Assembly: GCA_902623305.1 (NCBI GenBank)
Contig: CACNTB010000006.1
Coordinates: 1 to 57,547 of the forward strand
Direction of reading: 5' to 3'
Source of the DNA: an uncultured Pelagibacteraceae bacterium
GTDB taxonomy: Bacteria > Pseudomonadota > Alphaproteobacteria > Pelagibacterales > Pelagibacteraceae
DNA length: 57,547 nt
Positions 35,475 through 43,879 of this stretch are shown here, piece after piece. Each line of letters opens with the position of its first letter. Positions within the stretch are counted from its first letter, which is position 1. A program made the translations under genes and the position numbers. The notes beneath the pieces were generated by a model. The model did not search any database and was not told where the DNA came from. It saw only the letters and a list, made by a program, of their open reading frames with translations.

Positions 35475-37013
35475 TTAAAGCTTGTTGTCTTCCATTTTGA
35501 CACCAACAGCATAGGCATCTTGAACTGCTTTTTTACCTACTCTGCTTACAATTGCTTCCCACTCTTTAGCAACTTCATCTAGAGCTTCTTGAGGAGATAA
35601 TTGTCCTGCTAAAGCTTTTGAAGTTCCTGTAGCGACAGCACTTGTAAATTCAAATACACCTGGAACTCTTAGAGGGAAAACTCTGTTGTTACTTTTTTCC
35701 ATATCTAAAAGTGTCTTAGTGTAACTGTTAGCGATCTCTGGATCCCAACCCATGCTATTTATATAAATATTAGGGTCAAAGTCTGAGTTTTTAAATGGGT
35801 TAACACCAAATCTACCTATTGCTAAGTCAGCTTGGTGGTTTGCTCCGTTAGAAAAGAAACATAGATAATCAAACGCCATATCTTTTACTTTACTTTTCTT
35901 TGCAACACCTACTGCCCAACCCCAAACAATGTAAGGAGCTTGGTTGTATTGGTTTTCCCAGCTATTAGATACTCTGTTCCAAACTTTGTTTGCGCCTGGA
36001 AGTGGAGCTGCACCAACTTTATTTTTAATTGGGCTGTCATCTTGCATTGCTGCAATAAATGCATCATCCCAAGAGAAACTAAATAAAGTTTGTCCACCAC
36101 CAAATGATCCGATTTCATCACCTAGACCAAAGTTAGTTCCTCCTGGAGGAACATATTTAGTAGCTTCAACCCAATCAGTTAATGCCTCTACAAACCCAGG
36201 GTTATTGATGTTTGGCTTCATAGTTTCTAAATCAAAAAAGAAACCACCTGGAGTTCTTGGGTTTTTAGCATACGCTACTGATCTACTGAAAAAAGCTGCA
36301 AACATTAAATCATCTTTTTTCATAACCTCAGCTGAACCGTATTCTTTTTCACCGTCTCCATCCCAGTCCCATCCATTGAAATATTTAGCCATTTCGCCAT
36401 ATTCTTTCCATGTAGTAGGAACTTTCAGTTCTTTACCTGTATCTGCTTTATATTTTTTCTGCATCTCAGGATTATCTATTACGTCTTTTCTGTATTTTAG
36501 ATAATGTCTATCACCGTCAACTGGGTATTGGTACATAGTTCCATCCCAAGATGATACACCCATATGAGATTTAGTTACGTCTTTCATCTCAGGTGAGTTC
36601 ATATACTTCTTAGGAACTGGTGCTAAATATCTTTTCCAGTCATTGATAAAGTTAGAAAATCCAAACACAACATCGTAAGGAGCTTGTCCAGCTTGGAAAG
36701 GAACCATAGCTTTTGAGTACAAATCACCTGCTGGTGTATGTGTAACTTCAACTTTTGCACCAGTTAATTTCTCAAACTGTTCAGCGTGTAAAGCTGTTGG
36801 CTCACCCATTACAGGTATTGCGTGAGTATTTATTTTAAGAGTTTTTCCTTTGTAATTTTTCTTAGACATCTTCTCATAAGAACAGTCACCAGGAATATCT
36901 CCTGTAGCTTTGATATGTGGAAACTGATCGCTCCACTTATCAGCGTATGCCATAGGACTAAATATCATTAAACTTGATATAATAGCCGTCAAGCAAGTTT
37001 TCATTAGTTTCAT
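35475..37013 (-). CDS. ABC transporter substrate-binding protein (GlpV-like)
   Basis: This is the periplasmic receptor of the GlpSTPQV-type importer, with 512 residues. It has a Sec signal peptide (MKLMKTCLTAIISSLMIFSP, cleavage near AYADKW) and then a large two-lobe binding fold. Segments such as YQYPVDGDRHYLKYRKDV, PTTWKEYGEMAKYFNGWDW and QAPYIVWGWAVGVAKKSK fit the family 1 receptors for polyols. A purine-rich ribosome binding site (AGAGAGG) precedes the ATG. It follows the alcohol dehydrogenase gene by 26 bases. Glycerol or another polyol/alcohol is the likely ligand, by family and context only. Confidence 0.85.
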   Translation of the reverse strand: MKLMKTCLTAIISSLMIFSPMAYADKWSDQFPHIKATGDIPGDCSYEKMSKKNYKGKTLKINTHAIPVMGEPTALHAEQFEKLTGAKVEVTHTPAGDLYSKAMVPFQAGQAPYDVVFGFSNFINDWKRYLAPVPKKYMNSPEMKDVTKSHMGVSSWDGTMYQYPVDGDRHYLKYRKDVIDNPEMQKKYKADTGKELKVPTTWKEYGEMAKYFNGWDWDGDGEKEYGSAEVMKKDDLMFAAFFSRSVAYAKNPRTPGGFFFDLETMKPNINNPGFVEALTDWVEATKYVPPGGTNFGLGDEIGSFGGGQTLFSFSWDDAFIAAMQDDSPIKNKVGAAPLPGANKVWNRVSNSWENQYNQAPYIVWGWAVGVAKKSKVKDMAFDYLCFFSNGANHQADLAIGRFGVNPFKNSDFDPNIYINSMGWDPEIANSYTKTLLDMEKSNNRVFPLRVPGVFEFTSAVATGTSKALAGQLSPQEALDEVAKEWEAIVSRVGKKAVQDAYAVGVKMEDNKL

Positions 37014-37039
37014 TATTACCTCTCTCTTCCTTTACTTAA

Positions 37040-38101
37040 TTACGGAACTAAAACAGCTCGTCCCTTAACTTTACCGTCGTTAAGATCATGAAGTGCTTTA
37101 TTAGCATCGTCCAATTTATATTCTTCCATGGATAGCTTAACTTTTCCTCGATCAGCTAATTCCATCAATTCATATAATTCAGACCACGTTCCCACTAAAT
37201 TACCTACAATCGTTTTCTCAGAAATAATTAAATCAACCGCAAGCGATTTAATTTCTTCTCCGTATCCAACGATATAGTAAAAACCACCATTAGAAGTCAT
37301 TTGAATTCCCATGGCAGTAGATCCTTTTTCTCCAACGAAATCTATAACTGCTTCAGAACCTTTGCCTTTAGTAAGTTCTTGAACTTTTTCAATTTCGTTT
37401 CCGTCAATTAAAACTCCGTGATCACCACCAAGTTCCATTGCATGTTTTAAAGCTGCTTCAGATTTTTCAACTATTATAATGTCAGCAGCACACATTGCTT
37501 TAAGACATTGAATAGCAATATGTCCTAAACCACCAGCACCAATAACTGTACAGCTTTGTCCTGGCAATAAGTGTCTAGTTGCTTTTTTAACAACTCTGTA
37601 AGCTGTAAGACCTGCATCTGAAAAAGGAGCAACATCTTTAGGAGCTAATACTTTTGGCAGCTTAATTAAATTTCTAACACTCGTTTTTAATAGCTCTGAG
37701 TATCCTCCTTCTTTAATACTTAAACCAGGAAATGCTCCGGCAGCAGCATGCATATCATTACCTCTTCTACAATCTAAACAAGTACCGCCCGTTCCTGAAA
37801 TTAATGGGTGTAAAATAACTGGGTCACCTTTTTTATATTCTGTAACATCCTTACCTACATCCTCTACCCATCCTGCATTTTCATGTCCCATTACACATGG
37901 TAACAAAGTTCCATCTGGATCTTGAATATGTTTCCATACTCCTTCAATTATATGTAAATCTGTTCTGCAAACTCCTGCAGCACCAATTTTAACAATTACA
38001 TCTGATGCCTTTTCAATCTTTGGATCTGGCATTTCTTCACCTGTAACCCAAACTTTTTCCCTCATTTCTGGGTCATACTTGTGCAAAACCTGTGCTTTCA
38101 T
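37040..38101 (-). CDS. Zinc-containing alcohol dehydrogenase, medium-chain family
   Basis: This NAD(P)-dependent medium-chain dehydrogenase has 353 residues. The catalytic zinc site is intact: Cys45 and His50 in GVCRTDLHII, His73-Glu74 in GHENAGWV and Asp162 in PFSDAGLTAYR. The nucleotide-binding motif is VIGAGGLGHIAIQC. The structural-zinc lobe is degenerate: at the four usual cysteine positions the residues are Gly105, Cys108, Cys111 and Ala119. It heads the transport operon, with a good ribosome binding site (GAGGGGAGA) before the ATG. This implies oxidation of an alcohol or aldehyde brought in by that importer. Confidence 0.92.
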   Translation of the reverse strand: MKAQVLHKYDPEMREKVWVTGEEMPDPKIEKASDVIVKIGAAGVCRTDLHIIEGVWKHIQDPDGTLLPCVMGHENAGWVEDVGKDVTEYKKGDPVILHPLISGTGGTCLDCRRGNDMHAAAGAFPGLSIKEGGYSELLKTSVRNLIKLPKVLAPKDVAPFSDAGLTAYRVVKKATRHLLPGQSCTVIGAGGLGHIAIQCLKAMCAADIIIVEKSEAALKHAMELGGDHGVLIDGNEIEKVQELTKGKGSEAVIDFVGEKGSTAMGIQMTSNGGFYYIVGYGEEIKSLAVDLIISEKTIVGNLVGTWSELYELMELADRGKVKLSMEEYKLDDANKALHDLNDGKVKGRAVLVP

Positions 38102-38132
38102 CGTTTCTCCCCTCTTTAATTTTTAAAACTTT

Positions 38133-38192
38133 ATTAAAAAATCGAATTGCACTGAAGTCAATGCCGCTTTTAATTGTTCAATTAGTGGACAA
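38133..38192 (-). promoter_or_regulatory. Candidate promoter and operator of the alcohol dehydrogenase-transporter operon
   Basis: On the minus strand a TTGACT (38156-38161) stands 17 bases upstream of TTTAAT (38133-38138), a good sigma-70 arrangement 32 bases before the dehydrogenase ATG. Upstream of it, TTGTTCAATTAGTGGACAA (38174-38192) is an imperfect palindrome in which TTGT-C pairs with G-ACAA. It lies where an activator would bind. The divergent regulator gene starts 54 bases beyond it. Confidence 0.5.
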
Positions 38193-38245
38193 ATACAACC
38201 TGTGGTTAGTTGTTGAATACACTATTTTTAATTATCTTTTTGAAA

Positions 38246-39334
38246 ATGGGAAATTTATCTTCATTAAAAAAAGAGTTTAAAGATATCCTAAAAAAAAGAG
38301 GGATGATGTCCTATGAAATGGGCAAGGAGATATCTGATAGTTGGTCAAGATGCATTGCAGAGGGTCTTGATCCATTTAAAGATCCAAAACAAAGCGTAGT
38401 ATCCTCTATTCAATTAAAAGAGATCAAAGAAAAAAATGAAACTCTTAGAAAAATAGTTCTCCCAGAATTGGAACTTTTATACTCGCAAATTGCTGGAACT
38501 AATTTTATGGTCGCATATTCAGATGAGAATGGGTTGGTACTGGATACAATATATGACAAAACTTGTCTTCAAACCGACGTGGGTAAAACAGTTATACCAG
38601 GATCTATATGGGCTGAGAAGGTTTGTGGTACAAATGGTTTAGGATTATCTGTTGAATTAAAAAAACCAACAATAGTTTCTGGTAAAGAACATTTTTTTAC
38701 AGCGCATGAAAATATATCTTGTTTCGCAAGTCCAATAATTAATTATGACGGTAAGACAATTGGAATTATAGATGCTTCAACCGACTATATGTCTAGAGAG
38801 CAACATACTCTAGCTTTAGTGAAACTAGCAACCAGAAGTATAGAAACAAAATTATTTTTAAAAAAGTTTGAACATGAATTAATTTTATCCTTTCATCCAC
38901 GACAAGAATATTTGTCAACAACAAGCGTAGGTTTATTAGCTGTTAATGGAGATGGTCTAATTGTAGGTGCCAACAGTAATGCAAAAATTATGCTTAATGG
39001 ACTAGTAGATCTTAAAAATGAAAATTTTAATAAAATTTTTACTAATTCATTTTCATCTATCGCATCAGATTTATTAAATAATAAAATATTAAAAATTACT
39101 GATCATTTAGGTTCTTCTGTTTTTGTGGTTAGAAGTCAAATTTTTAAAGAAAACAAATTTGTAAAAACAAAAAAAGAAAAGAATAAAAGTACTTGTAAAA
39201 ATTGTGAAGATACAAAAATCAAAAGAGAGAAATGTACTTTAATTAGATCAACTTTTTATGAAACAAATAATATTTCTGCTACTTCAAGAAAACTGGGTGT
39301 TTCTAGAACAACAATTTATAAACACTTACAATAA
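38246..39334 (+). CDS. AcoR-like transcriptional regulator with GAF, PAS and Fis-type HTH but no AAA+ domain
   Basis: This protein of about 363 residues resembles the sensor and DNA-binding ends of AcoR-type enhancer-binding proteins. The N-terminus ISDSWSRCIAEGLDPFKD is the typical AcoR opening. A GAF domain follows (about residues 60-190, including WAEKVCGTNGLGLSVELKKP and FAASPI-like CFASPIINYDG), then a PAS-like part (GLLAVNGDGLIVGANSNAK). The C-terminal helix-turn-helix is ISATSRKLGVSRTTIYKHLQ. The central sigma-54 ATPase domain of about 240 residues, with its GAFTGA motif, is absent; in its place is a cysteine cluster (CKNCEDTKIKREKC). I prefer the ATG at 38246 over a TTG at 38210. It is divergent from the alcohol dehydrogenase operon and probably controls it. 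Confidence 0.85.
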   Translation: MGNLSSLKKEFKDILKKRGMMSYEMGKEISDSWSRCIAEGLDPFKDPKQSVVSSIQLKEIKEKNETLRKIVLPELELLYSQIAGTNFMVAYSDENGLVLDTIYDKTCLQTDVGKTVIPGSIWAEKVCGTNGLGLSVELKKPTIVSGKEHFFTAHENISCFASPIINYDGKTIGIIDASTDYMSREQHTLALVKLATRSIETKLFLKKFEHELILSFHPRQEYLSTTSVGLLAVNGDGLIVGANSNAKIMLNGLVDLKNENFNKIFTNSFSSIASDLLNNKILKITDHLGSSVFVVRSQIFKENKFVKTKKEKNKSTCKNCEDTKIKREKCTLIRSTFYETNNISATSRKLGVSRTTIYKHLQ

Positions 39335-39340
39335 ATTTAC

Positions 39341-40255
39341 TTAATCAATTGGATAGTCCCAAGCATTACCGCCTATAACTTTAGAAATCGCTGAAAAATC
39401 TTTAGTATCATTTCCTTCTTTACAAAATTGGTCATAAATTTCTAGAGCCATTTTTCCTAATGGTGTTTGAGCATTTACACTTTTCGCACAATCATTTGCA
39501 AGTTTGAGATCTTTATTCATCATTCCTGCAGAGAAACCCGGACGATAATTATTATTTGAAGGCGTGCCATCAATTAAACCAGGCAATGGTGGATAAACAG
39601 AAATTGGCCAACTATTACCTGATGCATTTTTCATAATTTCATGAACTTTTTTAATATCTATATTTAATCTTTTTGCTAACATTAATGACTCTGAAGCAGC
39701 AATCATTGCAATTCCTAGGGCCATATTGTTACAAATCTTAGCACCATTCCCACTACCTAAATCACCTGCATGAAATATATTTTTTCCCATGATTTTTAAT
39801 AAAGGAAGTGCTTTTTCATATGCTTCTTTAGATCCACCAACCATTATATTTAATGTTGCTTTTTGAGCTCCCATTACTCCACCACTAACTGGTGCGTCAA
39901 TCATTTTGATTCCTAATCCTGAAGCTTTTTTCCCAATCTCGATAGAAGTTTGAATATCAATTGTTGAACAATCGATTAAAAGACAATCTTTCGAAACTCT
40001 ATTTATTATTCCATTTTCACCTAAATAAACTTCCTTAGAATGCTTACCTTCTGGAAGCATGGTTATCACCGTTTCAACATCAGCTGTAATTAAATCATCT
40101 AAATTTTCGATTGTTTCAAGATTTTTGTCTCTTGCAATCTCAAGCATTTTTTTTGAGACATCAAAAACTTTCACAGATTTACCAGCCTTCATTAAATTTT
40201 CAGCCATAGGGCAACCCATGTTGCCAACGCCAATAAACGCTATCGATTTAGACAT
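39341..40255 (-). CDS. 3-hydroxyisobutyrate dehydrogenase-like beta-hydroxyacid dehydrogenase
   Basis: This NAD-dependent enzyme has 304 residues. The N-terminal FIGVGNMGCPMAENLMKAG binds NAD. DAPVSGGVMGAQKATLNIMV is the substrate-loop signature, and GSGNGAKICNNMALGIAMIA contains the catalytic lysine. The C-terminal PLPGLIDGTPSNNNYRPGF is closer to 3-hydroxyisobutyrate dehydrogenase (MmsB) than to tartronate semialdehyde reductase, but I cannot exclude the latter. As MmsB it would feed the mmsA product at the start of the window. It follows the D-2-hydroxyacid dehydrogenase gene with no gap (stop and start abut). Confidence 0.88.
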   Translation of the reverse strand: MSKSIAFIGVGNMGCPMAENLMKAGKSVKVFDVSKKMLEIARDKNLETIENLDDLITADVETVITMLPEGKHSKEVYLGENGIINRVSKDCLLIDCSTIDIQTSIEIGKKASGLGIKMIDAPVSGGVMGAQKATLNIMVGGSKEAYEKALPLLKIMGKNIFHAGDLGSGNGAKICNNMALGIAMIAASESLMLAKRLNIDIKKVHEIMKNASGNSWPISVYPPLPGLIDGTPSNNNYRPGFSAGMMNKDLKLANDCAKSVNAQTPLGKMALEIYDQFCKEGNDTKDFSAISKVIGGNAWDYPID

Positions 40256-41209
40256 TTAATTTACTTTATTCTTACAATTTCCAGTTTTGAAGAACTCATC
40301 AAGATTATCTATTGCTAAATTTGCCATAGCAGTACGAGTATCTTTAGTTGCACTACCTAGGTGTGGAAGTATAAATGCACTTTTGTGTTTTAGATAACCT
40401 GGATTTAAATTAGGTTCATTTTTATATACATCTAATCCTACTGCATAAACTTTTCTTCTGTCTAAAGCGTCTATCATTGCATCATCGTCAACAATATCCC
40501 CTCTGGCAACATTTGTAACTATTGCACCTTTAGGTAAATATTCTATTGTCTCTTTATTAATCATATCAATTGTTTCTTTAGAAGCTGGACAACAAATCGA
40601 CAAAACATCTGAAACCGATAACAAGCCTTTTAAACTATCATGATATGTTGCGCCTTGTTCTTTATCCTCGTTTAATTTAGATCGATTGTGATAATGAATA
40701 ATCATTCCTAAAGACTTTGCAACTTTAGCAATTTTTTGACCAATTCTACCCATTCCTAAAATACCTAACCTTGAACCAGTCAATTGTTTACCAATAAGGT
40801 AATCTGCTGACCATTTCCACCCTCCTTGTCTTGCGCTTTCAATTCCCTCAGAAGCTCTTCTGCATGCTCCTAGTATTAAAAGTATTCCAATTTCTGCTGT
40901 TGCATCTGTCAAAACATCAGGAGTGTTTGTAACTGCTATACCCCTGTTCTTTGCAGCTTCTAAATCTATATTACCAAAACCAACAGCAAAATTGGATATG
41001 ATCTTAATACTGTCTGGAAGTTTATTAATTGTTTCTGCATCAAGTTTATCTGTCAGTGATGACAATATACCGTCACATCCATGACTTAATTCTACAAGTT
41101 TTTGCTGAGAATAGAGTTCATCATTAACATTTAAATTGGCCTCAAAAATTCCTTCAGCTTTATCTTCACAGGTTCTTAAAAGTCTTCTTGTTACAAGTAT
41201 TTTTTTCAT
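40256..41209 (-). CDS. D-2-hydroxyacid dehydrogenase (glyoxylate/hydroxypyruvate reductase type)
   Basis: This member of the D-isomer 2-hydroxyacid dehydrogenase family has 317 residues. The nucleotide motif is GRLGILGMGRIGQKIAK-like (SRLGILGMGRIGQKIA). The catalytic Arg, Glu and His are seen in TNVARGDIVDD, GLDVYKNEPNL and ILPHLGSATKDTR. The most likely reaction is reduction of glyoxylate or hydroxypyruvate, as in GhrA/GhrB. It is cotranscribed with the GlcD-like gene upstream (twelve bases) and the beta-hydroxyacid dehydrogenase downstream. Confidence 0.9.
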   Translation of the reverse strand: MKKILVTRRLLRTCEDKAEGIFEANLNVNDELYSQQKLVELSHGCDGILSSLTDKLDAETINKLPDSIKIISNFAVGFGNIDLEAAKNRGIAVTNTPDVLTDATAEIGILLILGACRRASEGIESARQGGWKWSADYLIGKQLTGSRLGILGMGRIGQKIAKVAKSLGMIIHYHNRSKLNEDKEQGATYHDSLKGLLSVSDVLSICCPASKETIDMINKETIEYLPKGAIVTNVARGDIVDDDAMIDALDRRKVYAVGLDVYKNEPNLNPGYLKHKSAFILPHLGSATKDTRTAMANLAIDNLDEFFKTGNCKNKVN

Positions 41210-41221
41210 AAGGTTTCTTGA

Positions 41222-42595
41222 TTAATTTAAATCAAAGACTTTTCCAGGATTCATTATATTATTTGCATCCAAGCTTCTCTTTATAGCTTTCATTACAGGT
41301 ACATTATCTAAATGCTCTTTTAAAAGATAATGTTTTTTTTGTAATCCAATACCGTGTTCGCCTGTAATAGTGCCTTCTAACTCTAAAGCTTTATTAATTA
41401 AATCATCACTGTATTGTCTAATTTTTTTTTGTTTTTCTTTGTCCTCTGGATCATACAAAATAATAGAGTGAAAATTACCATCACCAACATGACCGACCAT
41501 TGGTGCTGTTAATCCTAATCTTTTGACCTCTTTTTCAGCCCAGGAAATACATTCAACTAATCTTGATATGGGAACACATACATCTGTTGAATAAACTTTC
41601 ATATTATGACCAAGAGCTTTGACAGAATAATAAACATCATGCCTTGCTTTCCATAATTTTTTTTGTTCTTCTGGTGAAGAAGCCCATTGAAAATCACTTC
41701 CATTATTTCCTTTAGATAACTCCTCAACAATACTTATTGCTTCATTATTAGTAGTTTCGCTACCATGAAACTCAAAAAATAAAGTTGGTGATGCTTTAAT
41801 ATTTTCTAATTTAGAATATTTTATGCTAATTTCCATTTGATCTTTATTCAACATTTCTATCCTTGCAATTGGAACTCCATATTGAATTACTTCCTGTGCA
41901 GTTTTTACTGCAGAGTCTAAATCTGGAAAATAACATACTGCACTCATAATGCTTTCTGGTATTGGTGATAGTCTTAGTTGTACTTCAGTTATAATTCCTA
42001 GTGTGCCTTCCGAGCCAATAAATAAATTTGTTAAATTATAACCTGCAGAAGATTTTTTAGTTCTAGCACCTGTATTAATTATCTCCCCATTTGCTAAAAC
42101 TACAGTTAAACCTGATATGACTGTTCTCATAGTTCCGTATTTTACAGCCATTGTTCCAGAGGCAGAAGTAGATGCCATTCCTCCTAATGCTGCGTCTGCA
42201 CCAGGATCAATAGGAAAAAATACGCCATCTTCTCTTAGGTATTCATTTAATTGTTTTCTAGTAACGTTAGCTTGGACTCGACAATCAAAATCTTCTGCAT
42301 TAACAGATAACACTTTGTTCATTTTCTCCAAAGAAATTGTAATTCCATTTGAGTTTCCAACAGCGTTTCCCTCCAAAGATGTTCCTGTTCCAAATGGAAC
42401 TACTGGTATTTTATGCTCATTACATAACTTTAAAATTTGAGAAACTTCCTCATTTGTTTCGGGAAATACCACAGCTTGAGATAATACTGGATCGTAAGTA
42501 TCCTCACCTCTCGCATAGTTTGCCCTTGTAGATTCTGAGGTAGAAAATCTTCCATTAAATATTTTTTTTAATTCATTCTGAACAAGTTCATTCAT
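41222..42595 (-). CDS. FAD-linked oxidase, GlcD / D-lactate dehydrogenase type
   Basis: This is a 457-residue flavoprotein of the FAD_binding_4 family. PVVPFGTGTSLEGNAVGNSN and the DPGADAALGGMASTSASG segment line the FAD site. GSEGTLGIITEVQLRLSPIP and the C-terminal ITGEHGIGLQKKHYL are the usual GlcD markers, with the metal-binding histidines in MVGHVGDGNFHSII. It should oxidise a D-2-hydroxyacid such as D-lactate or glycolate. No GlcE or GlcF partner genes are adjacent, so a stand-alone D-lactate/2-hydroxyacid dehydrogenase is more likely than a GlcDEF glycolate oxidase. Confidence 0.9.
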   Translation of the reverse strand: MNELVQNELKKIFNGRFSTSESTRANYARGEDTYDPVLSQAVVFPETNEEVSQILKLCNEHKIPVVPFGTGTSLEGNAVGNSNGITISLEKMNKVLSVNAEDFDCRVQANVTRKQLNEYLREDGVFFPIDPGADAALGGMASTSASGTMAVKYGTMRTVISGLTVVLANGEIINTGARTKKSSAGYNLTNLFIGSEGTLGIITEVQLRLSPIPESIMSAVCYFPDLDSAVKTAQEVIQYGVPIARIEMLNKDQMEISIKYSKLENIKASPTLFFEFHGSETTNNEAISIVEELSKGNNGSDFQWASSPEEQKKLWKARHDVYYSVKALGHNMKVYSTDVCVPISRLVECISWAEKEVKRLGLTAPMVGHVGDGNFHSIILYDPEDKEKQKKIRQYSDDLINKALELEGTITGEHGIGLQKKHYLLKEHLDNVPVMKAIKRSLDANNIMNPGKVFDLN

Positions 42596-42633
42596 AATAG
42601 TAATCTTAATAAAAATTTTAGATAAAATACAGC

Positions 42634-43800
42634 TTATTTAGAAAGCATTTTTTTTATATTATCTAGCGCATTAGATATATTGTCTTGCGAAGCTGCAAAG
42701 CTAAATCTAACATAATCATTACAGGTTTTACCAAAAGCAGTCCCTGGAACTATTGCTACACCTGCCTCATGCATAGCCTTTTTACAAAATTCAGAACCAT
42801 TCATTCCTGTTTCTATTACTTTTGGAAATGCATAAAACGCACCTCCTGGTAAGCTACATTCAACACCTGGCAAACTATTTAAACCCTCATGAATTAATTT
42901 TCTTCTTTGTGTAAATTTTTCCATCATTGCATGAATTGAATCATCTGGTCCATCTAGAGCAGCAATACCAGCAAATTGTGCTGCAGCATTCACACATGAT
43001 ACACTGTTAATAAGTAATTTATTAACATGCTCAACTAAATGCTCTGGCCAAAAACTCCAACCTAATCTCCATCCTGTCATCGAATAAGCTTTACTCCAAC
43101 CTTCCAACACAATTAATCTATCTCTTAATTCAGGATAATTGAAAAATGTTGGCATTTCTTTATCATCAAAAATTTGTCTACTATAAATCTCATCACTTAA
43201 AATTGTTACGTGAGGATATTTTTTTAAGCCCTCTGCTAACTTATCAATCTCAGGCTTTTCAACGAAACTTCCTGTAGGATTATTTGGATTAATCAAAATT
43301 AACAATCTGGTTTTATCAGTAATCAAAGACAAAATTTTATCTGCATTAAATTTTAAATCTTTATCTTCTGTTAAATCATATGGCACTGCGGTTGAACCAG
43401 TATAATTAATCATAGATTCATAAATTGGAAATGCTGGTGTAGGATGAATTATTTCAGCACCTGGTTCTCCAAAACACTGTATTGCATAATGCATTGTTGG
43501 CTTCCCACCTGGCATTATAAGAATTCTCTCAAAATCGACATCGGCATCGTATCGTTTTTTTATCCATCTTGTGACTGCCTGTCTGCACTCTGGTATACCA
43601 TTAGACATAACATAACCATGATGTCCGTCATCTAATGCTTTTTTTGCTGCTTCAACAACATGCTTAGGTGTTTTAAAATCTGGCTGACCCAATCCTAAGT
43701 GGATCATTGGATGACCTTGTGCTTCAAGCTTCTTAGCTTCTGCTAAAACTGAAAAAGCACTTTCAGTGCCAAGTCTTTCTAGTGATTGCGCAAGTTTCAT
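42634..43800 (-). CDS. Class I/II pyridoxal-phosphate aminotransferase
   Basis: This protein has 388 residues of the aspartate/aromatic aminotransferase fold. HLGLGQPDFKTPKHVVEAA and NPNNPTGSFVEKPEID place it in subgroup I. The Schiff-base lysine is in LEGWSKAYSMTGWRLGWSF, and the C-terminal arginine is in CNDYVRFSFAAS. The amino donor and acceptor are not evident. Its neighbours, which use 2-hydroxy and 2-oxo acids, suggest that it converts a 2-oxoacid to an amino acid or the reverse. It sits 38 bases upstream of the GlcD-like gene. Confidence 0.9.
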   Translation of the reverse strand: MKLAQSLERLGTESAFSVLAEAKKLEAQGHPMIHLGLGQPDFKTPKHVVEAAKKALDDGHHGYVMSNGIPECRQAVTRWIKKRYDADVDFERILIMPGGKPTMHYAIQCFGEPGAEIIHPTPAFPIYESMINYTGSTAVPYDLTEDKDLKFNADKILSLITDKTRLLILINPNNPTGSFVEKPEIDKLAEGLKKYPHVTILSDEIYSRQIFDDKEMPTFFNYPELRDRLIVLEGWSKAYSMTGWRLGWSFWPEHLVEHVNKLLINSVSCVNAAAQFAGIAALDGPDDSIHAMMEKFTQRRKLIHEGLNSLPGVECSLPGGAFYAFPKVIETGMNGSEFCKKAMHEAGVAIVPGTAFGKTCNDYVRFSFAASQDNISNALDNIKKMLSK

Positions 43801-43879
43801 AAATTTTTTGTGACAAACTAACTGAAAAGGAAGTTGTTGTCTATTGTTGATTAAAAAAAAGTATTAATAATTTTTATAA

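Noticed and set aside
35944..36504. Plus-strand open frame of 186 codons
   Set aside because: It is antisense to the ABC binding-protein gene and shows no family motif; the absence of stops follows from codon use of the real gene.
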